Notes under the pieces: generated by a model | The model's input: the letters and a program-made list of their open reading frames with translations, nothing else | What the model was told of the DNA's origin: nothing | The model's database searches: none | Program-made: the position numbers and the translations under genes | Part shown: positions 56,436 to 64,000 of the stretch, piece by piece | Position numbering within the stretch: position 1 is the first letter of the stretch | Layout of the letters: each line of letters opens with the position of its first letter | Assembly (NCBI GenBank): GCA_030278955.1 | Contig: JAOANR010000005.1 | Location: 31,301,849-31,365,848 of the forward strand | Length of the DNA stretch: 64,000 nucleotides | Direction: 5' to 3' | DNA from: Hygrophila difformis | Taxonomy: Eukaryota; Streptophyta; Magnoliopsida; Lamiales; Acanthaceae

Positions 56436-56694
56436 CTCCCTCCGTCCCGTCTAACGTGTCTTGTTTGACTTTTTGACACTGTTCATTGTTCGACTTTGAC
56501 TTAATTATATTTTATGTATATATTAGAAAAAAATAGTCGAGTTGGGTCTTGTTAGAATTGTATAATCACGTAGTTTAATAATATATATTTTACATAATTT
56601 TTCATTGTACATATTTTGAGATATTAATGATTGAAAAAGTGCGTTGGATTGTGTGCAGAAGGCAAACAAGACAAGTTAGATGGGACAGAGGGAG
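56436..56694. mobile_element. Stowaway-type MITE (259 bp)
   Basis: Ends CTCCCTCCGTCCCGTCTAAC and GTTAGATGGGACAGAGGGAG, flanked by TA at 56434-56435 and 56695-56696. Inserted in copy 1 of the old tandem duplication. Confidence 0.92.
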
Positions 56695-58033
56695 TACTAA
56701 ATAAAGAATGTAACAAAAAAAATTTTGGATTGATAATTGAATAATAAACAGTAGCAAAAATCAATTTCTTTTCACTATAAAAATGAACGAATTATAAATA
56801 ATAAAAAAACATAATGCACTTTCAAAATTTAGGAGAACCAAATTCGAGCAAAATTCACGTTAAATAATTAATTTCGTTAATTATTATAGATAAATAATAC
56901 TACCAAATAAAGGATGTAACAAAAACTTTATGAGTTTATATTATATTAATTCTTTAAATATAATTTCAATATTTGTTATTATTCTTAATAAATACTCTAT
57001 TAATTGAAATTATAGTTAATGAGAAGTATATTATAAATTATTAATAAGTACTTTATAGATTGATATTATGTTCGTTAATGAATAGCAAATATTTGTATTA
57101 GATAAATTAATTAAATTAGATAAATTGCAATACGACAATAAGTTGATGAAAATATATTTATTTTAATTTGTCAATGGATTCATTTACAAGAATATTTCTT
57201 ATATTTTTCTAATTTAATTTGAAAATATCTAAATCTTTATGAAATTTATAATATCTCAACGCTTTAGGGTGAATCGATATAAATAATCATTTATCGAGTA
57301 TATTACGATTTCACGTACTTTCTTTGTCAATGTATGACATTAGAGTCGTGAGTAGAAATATTTTTATCTTTGCTTTTTCATTTTTTGTCCTTTCAACTAT
57401 TTTTTGTAGTATAAGTATTTTTTTAAGATACTAAATTGTAATATATAAATATTGGTAATGATATATGTTTGTCTATTTCTATGCAATGTATAGATGTACT
57501 CGTGTAACGATTACAATAGTTTAAAGGGGTTGGACAATGTAATCGACATAATAAAATTAAACAATTTTATTTGTTAAACTGAATAATTTTAATCATATTG
57601 TCCATAATTCCCGCCCATTGAGCGGGGGAAGTACTAGTTCAACTAATAACACAGACACTAATCACCGCCTTGTGGGAGGATGGGTTTACGGTGTATTATT
57701 TTTTATTTATGTTTATTTATTTAATTTTTTTCCCCTTATGCATCTCATAACTATTAAATATTATGATATTAAAATAATATTATTTTATATATTACTATTA
57801 TTTATTAATATATTAATTGTTTAATTTAATTATTATTTTTAATAAATTATTTATTAATATATAAATTATTTTAATTTAATTATTTTTAAAATAATTTTCT
57901 TTTAAATATATTATTTATTAATAAATTAGAAAACCATATTTTATGTAGTTGTTTAAATATATGATGTACATAATTATGCAGTAGAACATCAACACCAAAC
58001 ACTATGTATAACATTAATTTAATATAATACATC

Positions 58034-58140
58034 CATTATAAGAATTTTCTGTTTTAACGACCGAAAAAATTTGGTAAATTTGGTCGCTAAAGAGGTTAGC
58101 GACCGAATTTGTGACTAAATTCAGATTTTGTCTAGTAGTG
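58034..58140. mobile_element. Short CACTA-type MITE (107 bp)
   Basis: Ends CATTATAAGAATTTTCTG and TTTTGTCTAGTAGTG, with ATC on both sides (58031-58033 and 58141-58143). The interior has AACGACCG and TAGCGACCG, and the sequence is related to the element at 47139-47341. Confidence 0.7.
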
Positions 58141-58297
58141 ATCATAATACAATACATCCGCATTAAATAATACAATACATTATAATACAATACAGTATTC
58201 CAAATGTGCCCATGTTCTCTAAAAATGTGATTAACTCTAAATCCATGCATAGGTTCTACGGTCTGGACGTGACTCTGTGTGTTTACATAATAATAAA

Positions 58298-58329
<32 letters not shown>

Positions 58330-59405
58330 GTGGATAATTAATTATTGGATAAGTAAAGATTCATGCCTATTGTGCAAGTACCTACCTTCGCACGCGCTGG
58401 TATTGACTTTGATCGTGTCAAAGAAGTATATATAATTTATATTGCAAGGTCTCACATACACAGTATTCAAAATATATAAAATAATTTATTTGTAAAGGAG
58501 TAGTATATATGTCCTTTCGGAATATAGCAATTAAAATTTTCTCACTGTTTTCAACTACTCGACTTTGAAGCTTTATTTGGTTAGGTTAGAGAATGATTTT
58601 GAAGGTAACTCTAACATGAGTTTTGTAATTGTAATCTCTACTTTCATTATTATTTTACCATTTTTTATTTAGCTTTGTAACGAATCATATAAAACTATCC
58701 AAAGTCAGCTAATTGAAAACAGTGATTGAAATGGAGCAATTAAAAAAGAACAGAGGTAGTATGTTTCTTCCATCTCAATATCAAATTGAAATTATGTGGA
58801 GTCTCTAACTTCTAAGTTCTAACCCTATAGTTGGAGGTTCGATTCTTCACCGGGTCCCGTATTCTTCCTTTATCCTTTTTAATTTGTGTGGCTGGTACTT
58901 CATACACCTTTAAAAAAAAGGTATAACCCGGCCATAAATAATTGCTGATTTCGGCAACTGGAAACAGCAACTGACCATCATTTGGTCGCTAATTTTAGGG
59001 TTTTGCTCATTCATGCCCTTCCTTTCCCATTTTTACTTTACTGAGAGTGTATAAATGTTCCTCCGTTCTTACTCCTCTATCAAATTGGTTACCGAAAATT
59101 CAATTCAACAAGTAAAACTAAACCACCTTTTGTTTGGTGGGTTATATATCCGGATTGCTTATATTATTAACAAGCTGAAATTGTCATTCCCTAGCCAATA
59201 TATTCACTTATTATGACAGCAACTTTACAAAAACTATCAAGCTAGGCAGCAACTTTATAGAAATATCATCATCAGATAAAAGTTTGATAGCAATTGCTAC
59301 ATCCTAAACTCAACAACACTGAAAACCACGTTTTCAATAAACTTAATGATAGCTCTCATACCACAAAATTAAAAATACAGGGAAAACAAAAAGTAAAAGT
59401 GAACA

Positions 59406-59565
59406 GAAATTCAAACCTCCCCTTTAATAGGCAAATTAAATATAGATGTCACATACAATACTCATTTTTTTTCACTTTTATTTTGGAAAAAAAAGAAGTA
59501 AAAATGAACTGAAATTCAAACCTCCCCTTTTAATAGGCAAATTAAATATAGATGTCACATACGAT
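59406..59565. repeat. Tandem duplication of about 105 bp
   Basis: AATTCAAACCTCCCCTTT at about 59409 recurs at about 59514, each followed by TAATAGGCAAATTAAATA and ATAGATGTCACATAC. The copies are nearly identical. Confidence 0.85.
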
Positions 59566-59612
59566 CACTCATTTTTTTATATTATTTTTTTTGACAATGG
59601 CAATTATATATA

Positions 59613-59876
59613 CTTCCCCGTTCTCTTATAATTGCTCAATTTGCATAGTGTTAACTATTCATTGAGTAACTTTGATCAAGTTTTTAAACATGGTTATATA
59701 AGAAAAACATAGTCAAATGAAATCTTGTTAGATTCGTCTAATCACGTAGTTTCAGAATATCAATTTTTTATAATTTTTATTTATATACAATATGAGTTAT
59801 CACTTGTTAAAAATATTTATTAAATTACGTGAAATACAAAAATAGTGCAGTTATATATATTAAAGAACAAAGGAAG
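59613..59876. mobile_element. Stowaway-like MITE (264 bp)
   Basis: Ends CTTCCCCGTTCTCTTATAAT and AAAGAACAAAGGAAG are imperfect inverted repeats, with TA at 59611-59612 and 59877-59878. Degenerate, non-coding. Confidence 0.65.
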
Positions 59877-60400
59877 TATATGCCTAGCGCCTGTGGATTC
59901 GCATTACTGATTAATCAGAGACATTTATGTATGCATAAAGCAGCCCATTATTTATGTAAAAAATATGCATAGGAACCATTTCTTAAAACACACAAGTTTT
60001 TTCTATTAAAAAAATGCAACATTAGAAAGAACTGACGAAAAATATCGTTTACCCTTCTTACAATAAAAATACCAATTCCAAATTAAACCATTAGTAGTAT
60101 GTTAATAACATCAATAAAACATTAAAAACTGCTTATTTAAAATAAACTTAGCACATATAACATGAAATGTAGTACATTCATTATATCATGATTCATAACC
60201 TAAACGTAATCCATGTTTCCGGTAGATAAATGATTTCTCAGTTGCCAGAATATCGTAGGAGCATTAACAAAAGGTCAAGGGAATAAGAACCAAAAACGAT
60301 ATTTATGTATCGATACCAATTTCGTTCTTTAATTTTGCTAATTATCAAAAGTCCTGTAAAAACCATATTATGTCCATTTTTGTTCTGAGGGTATTTCAGC

Positions 60401-60605
60401 CACTACAAAAATTTTGTTGGAAGGTGACGAGATTGACGACGATATTTTATTAAAGCCGTTGCCTAAAATTTTGTCGCCTGACAGATTTCGTCATCTTGTT
60501 CGTCGCCTGGTGCGCATTAGGCGATGAACAAACGAAATTTTAGGCGACAACTTCAATAAAATATCGTCGTCAATCTCATTGCCTTCCCGCAAATTTCTTG
60601 TAATG
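60401..60605. mobile_element. CACTA-type MITE with a hairpin interior (205 bp)
   Basis: Ends CACTACAAAAATTTTG and CAAATTTCTTGTAATG. Flanks AGC and GGC differ by one base. The interior is one long imperfect inverted repeat (GACGACGATATTTTATT ... AATAAAATATCGTCGTC) with GGCGAC motifs. It is unrelated in sequence to the large CACTA element. Confidence 0.72.
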
Positions 60606-60816
60606 GGCAATTAATTTTATGTCCCTAGAGGCATTTTAGCAAATTATTTTTAAGTCCCGAAGGCATAGATTATGTTTCCAACATATAATTTTAGTCTGTA
60701 CTAAGATACGTTTTTGATGGAATATTTATTTATTTATTTTATTTTTTTTGTGGACATGGTTTTTATTTTAGCAGCAAAAAGTTAAGCAACATGCGTTTCT
60801 ACGTCAAGAATACAAT
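60606..60816. other. Intergenic DNA
   Basis: Short A/T-rich stretch; nothing recognised. ACAAT (60812-60816) next to the Copia-type LTR is the candidate target duplication, whose partner lies beyond the window. Confidence 0.4.
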
Positions 60817-61730
60817 TGTTAGGTCCGTTTGCGTGGATAACCAATGAACTGGTCCTGAAAACTAGTTCAAACACCTTTCGTGGACACGTTAAATAGTTTT
60901 AAGATAATATGCAGCGGAAAGTAAATAAACTGTTAAAGTAACAAACTCAAGGTTTGTTGACCCAGTTCGGCATAAGCCTACATATGGGGGATACCAATCC
61001 AGGAGGTTCACTAATTGTTTCAACTTGATCCTCGATCTAAACAATAGTGATTTAACCCGCCCAACTCCAATCTCCAAGCGGTTGAATTGTGTGACCAAAA
61101 CACTCCCTTGTTATGGTGAAGATCTCCCCGACCTTGTTCCAATTCCTTGAAGGCTCTCCCTTCAAGTTACCATTGGTCGAAACCTGTTGGCGACCCTCCT
61201 TCTAGAATACTTCATATAAGCTCTTGAGTTTGACGACTCCTCGAAAGTCTTGATTGAATCCGTCGACTTCAATCAAGATCACTGTGGCACACTCTCGATC
61301 AATTCACCTGAGGAAGTCTTGATCGTATGTCTTCCTTCGAAATGATAAATTCACGAACACGGAAGGAATGTGTTTTTCTCTAGCAATTCTTCAAATAACA
61401 CAAGGGAGAGAATGAGTGATCCAAGTCGTGAGCTCCACCACCCTTGGGCGGCGTATTTCAAGAGAAAAACATCTCTCCATTCAAGGTAGGATTTTGTTGC
61501 CACATTTAACCCTTTCCTTAGAATGGAGTTGCCCGGATTAGGAAATCTTTGTTTCCATACTTCTTGAGCACGATCCGGGCAAGGAATCAGCTGACCGTTG
61601 GAGTTGATCTTCGTGCAGATTCGCCAGCATTTCTTCCTTTAAATAGTTTGTCGAATACTATCGGGGTTGGTTCAACAAAGTAGTCCAAACATCGGTTGTG
61701 AACACATTTGCTCAAAACTGGTTCCCAACA
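60817..61730 (-). repeat. LTR of the Copia-type element (914 bp)
   Basis: On the minus strand it reads TGTTGGGAACCAG ... GGACCTAACA. The polypurine tract on its right shows that it is the 3' LTR. The open frame 61587-61793 crosses its border and is not a gene. Confidence 0.82.
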
Positions 61731-61732
61731 AT

Positions 61733-61746
61733 CTCCCCCTTTTTGG
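61733..61746 (-). other. Polypurine tract of the Copia-type element
   Basis: CCAAAAAGGGGGAG on the minus strand, two bases from the LTR. Further purine tracts with CCAGAGGGGGA lie at about 62138-62150 and 62218-62230, spaced along the 3' non-coding part. Confidence 0.75.
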
Positions 61747-62187
61747 CAGAATGTGGGCCAGTATATGAGTTGATCAAACCGATGTCCAAGCATTTACACA
61801 AGTACATAAAAGGAGAAATATTTCCCATTTATCCTAACCACCAATTACATCAATTCCCATGTCTAGACAAACTATTCTAATACTCCGTACAAATAACCTA
61901 TCCATTTAATCTAGGAGCATTCACAGCAAAACAACACATGGCAATAAAAATGCAGCATCAATAATCACAGTCATATTAGTACAGGCCATAGTGTAATATC
62001 CAAAAACAGTCATAAACAGTTCACAAAAGTAGTCCAAACAGAAAAAAAATGTTACCCATCAGAATTTTCAGCAGACTGCTCCCCTCCTTGGTTGTAGTGC
62101 ATGCTAGAGGAACCGATCAACGGTTATATCAACTTAACTCCCCCTCTGGCGCACATTTTGCCCAAAAGGGCACATCATTCTGATTCT

Positions 62188-64000
62188 TCAGAGGAATCTG
62201 CATCCGAGTTCCTCAGATTCCCCCTCTGGATTGGTATCCATGTCCTGTTCTTCATCCGACCACACATCAGGAAGCTGTCTGAGCAGCTTTTCAGCAGCCT
62301 GAACACGTGCATGTGCTTGAGCTTCCAGGACCTTCAAGTGGTTGATGTGATCAGTGAGTTCTTCACGCAGGGAGGAAAAGGCATCTTTGGCAGGGATCCT
62401 TCTTCCTGGTCCAGGCAAGTCGGGCTTCTTTTCACCAGGGCAGCAGATAGCTTGAAGTCAGCTATGTCATCAGGACGGTCATGCTTGTCACCAAGAATAT
62501 GGAGATGTTGCAGGTATTCAGAGATGAGTCCTGGGTAGGGAAGTGTTGTGTTGTACTTCCTCTTGATTTTGCCCGCAAAAACCAACATTGGTTCGAGCAC
62601 AAGGGCTTCATAGTTGATCTCATATTTCTGATCTATGGCAAACATCAACTTACACATGCTTTTGGACACAACAGAATGGTTAGCAGTGGACATGATATTG
62701 TGTGCACAAAGTTTATAAAGGAGAGAAAACCTTTGTTTCAGAACACCTGCACTTAACCACTTGCCATGAAACCTTTTTCCTTCAACTCCAGTGAGTGTCT
62801 CAGCAATGGTGTTCATGGGAAACTTTGCAGCACGAGAGTAAACGGACTTAAGAGATGTTCGGGGTACCTGGAGGAATAGATTTAATTAGTGCCTTCGCTT
62901 TCAGTTCAAACAGCTCTCCTCGAGCATAGCTAAGTTCAAACCATGGGCTCTTGGTGTTGAGGACTTCAGCGCTCATGTTGGCATAAAAATGCCTAACTAG
63001 TTGTCCTTTGTATTGCTTGATCTCCGTTCCCTAGAAAGTAAGGATCTTTCCTCCAAGTATTTGTGCCACCCCATCTCCTCATATCTGACAGCAGCAAACC
63101 GAATCTCTGGGTGCACCTTCATCTTCTCCAGCACAGTTGTGAAGTATTGCTCGGACACTTCATAGTAGAAGTTAGTGGATATAGCATTTCCTGCATCAAT
63201 GATTTCTGGTTCACGTTCTTCAGATGAGGATAAGACAATCTTCCTCTCTTGGATCCAGTGGCTTTGGAAGACCCTAATGGTTCAAAACGAGTCCGCTTCT
63301 TCGGTTCAGACTCCTTTGGTGAACTCCTTGCTGGAGGAGTTGGTTCTCGTGTTTTAGTTTGGGGTTCCTCCTCTTCTATTTGATCCGACTTTTCTTCTTC
63401 TCCAGATTCCTCATCCGATCATTCTTCTTCATTCTCTTGGTCGGATCCATCTTCATCACTTTGGGTATCCTGTGAACCCAATTCCTCGGACTTGTCTTCA
63501 GTGGGATTCTCACCCTCAGTTGGTTCAGGGGCATCGTCTTGAGGGTGTCCAGTGTCATCTTCCGATTCTTTGTTCTGGTTGTCCTCAGAGCTTGAGGATT
63601 CCTCGGCCTCTTCTTCTTCTTGATTGGCCTCAGTTGGAGCAGGTTTTGTGACTGGGGCGATTGGTTCAGGTTCTCTTCTTAATTCATGCTTTCTCTTCTG
63701 GCTGGCAGTCCAGGCAATCTCTTCTGTGATCTCGTTCACAGCATCATTCTTTTCGTCATCACTGATGTCGATCATGGATTCATCTCCAGAGCTTCCATCA
63801 TCTAACTCTTGCACATAGTCAGAGTCGAGTTCCTCTTCATCGAGTGGTTCAGTCATAGGTTCTGACTCCTTGGCTGGACTGGTTTGAGTTCCAGAAGCAG
63901 TGATTTGAAGAGGTTCAGTTGGGTTTTCCTCAATTGTGGTGATAGGAGCAGGATCACTCACGGCACTTGGTTCCACCACGGTCTTCTTCGCAGGAGTTTT
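62188..64000 (-). pseudogene. Env-like / 'plant transposon protein' frame, decayed and truncated
   Basis: Minus strand, entering from beyond the window. An acidic low-complexity part (63979-63422: SDYVQELDDGSSGDES, QEEEEAEESSSSED) ends at a TGA (63419-63421). The same frame then continues through a Lys/Arg/Ser stretch to a folded part (EYFTTVLEKMKVHPEI-like, KQYKGQLVRHFYANMSAEVL, WFELSYARGELFELKAKALI), breaks near 62860, and resumes at 62816 (FSLLYKLCAHNIMSTANHSV, EALVLEPMLVFAGKIKRKYN). A coiled-coil tail follows (LTDHINHLKVLEAQAHARVQ). The centre resembles PF20167. The function of such frames is not known; an envelope role has only been proposed. Several breaks make it non-functional. Confidence 0.65.

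Larger units (their letters stand above)
53860..56940. repeat. Old tandem duplication of about 190 bp split by later insertions
   Basis: Copy 1 lies in three pieces (about 53860-53966, 56375-56435 and 56697-56730) around the solo LTR and a Stowaway. Copy 2 is intact at about 56740-56940. Shared landmarks: AACAGTAGCAAAAATCAATT, TTTTCACTATAAAAATGAA, CCAAATTCGAGC, AAATTCACGTTA and AGATAAATAATACTA. Copy 2 lacks both insertions. Confidence 0.8.
56941..60400. other. AT-rich intergenic DNA with scattered MITEs
   Basis: No credible gene. Contains the small elements listed separately, an (ATT)n tract at 58298-58329 and a motif GGTTCGATTC near 58838 that resembles a tRNA B box. Open frames at 57618 and 59294-59631 have no recognisable motif. 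Confidence 0.5.
60817..64000 (-). mobile_element. 3' part of a Copia-type element, probably SIRE-like, cut by the window end
   Basis: A 914-bp LTR (60817-61730; TGTTAGG ... CCCAACA on the plus strand) lies at the left. The internal region runs to the right on the minus strand, with a polypurine tract next to the LTR and an env-like region before it. Several extra polypurine-like tracts and an env-like frame between pol and 3' LTR are features of SIRE/Maximus elements. The pol genes are outside the window, so the lineage is an inference. Confidence 0.7.

Noticed and set aside
57618..57824. 68-aa hydrophobic open frame
   Set aside because: Translation of A/T-rich DNA; no gene structure around it.
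58830..58860. Possible SINE or tRNA remnant (B-box-like GGTTCGATTC)
   Set aside because: No convincing A box at the right distance, no cloverleaf and no target duplication. A similar motif near 48528 on the other strand is equally weak.
1..64000. CRISPR arrays, bacterial operons, rRNA or complete tRNA genes
   Set aside because: None seen; the tandem arrays found belong to transposons or are microsatellites.

Overview
This is nuclear DNA from a flowering plant, most likely a eudicot. Reasons: a spliced LPR1-type multicopper oxidase gene, a plant-type PPR pseudogene, and CACTA, Athila, chromovirus-type, Copia-type, Stowaway, hAT, Mutator and PIF elements in an AT-rich background. No bacterial or organellar gene is seen. 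The species cannot be told from the sequence.

Only one ordinary host gene looks intact: an LPR1/LPR2-like multicopper oxidase on the minus strand (exons within 48063-51351). A second host gene, a mitochondrial-type PPR gene near 1824-3548, is a pseudogene. It carries frameshifts, and two hAT-type elements (1320-1823 and 1879-2535) landed in or next to its 5' coding part, each with an exact 8-bp target duplication.

The middle of the window is one nest. A CACTA element (5220-45799, AGC duplication) carries decayed TNP2-like and Transposase_24-like genes on the minus strand. Its last Transposase_24 exon was hit by a very large Athila-type Ty3/gypsy element (6413-37113, CTCCA duplication, 4.84-kb LTRs). 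Its gag was in turn split by a non-autonomous chromovirus-like element (12790-20473, GTAAC duplication). Its 3' LTR was split by a solo LTR of that same chromovirus-like family (31493-34145, GTACC duplication). The order of events is therefore CACTA, then Athila, then the two chromovirus-like insertions. With the Athila removed the CACTA is about 9.9 kb, a normal full length.

Three observations stand out. (1) The inner chromovirus-like element has no normal 5' LTR. It has a 741-bp palindrome made of the last 370 bp of its LTR in both orientations, pivoting on one base inside a small natural hairpin, yet it has a clean 5-bp target duplication. This looks like integration of a self-primed, folded-back cDNA. 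(2) The same LTR family carries seven short hairpins with a constant loop and covarying stems. (3) The Athila element carries an F-box-type gene between pol and its 3' LTR, with its own TATA box and an intron whose splice phases match. Upstream of it is an array of GTCGC palindromes like those in the Athila LTR.

Right of the nest lie a relic of an Athila-like LTR (45950-46590), the LPR gene, a Mutator-like foldback element (52394-53583), a 2.4-kb solo LTR (53967-56369) inserted in one copy of an older tandem duplication, several Stowaway and CACTA-type MITEs, and the 3' end of a Copia-type (probably SIRE-like) element running off the window on the minus strand (60817-64000).
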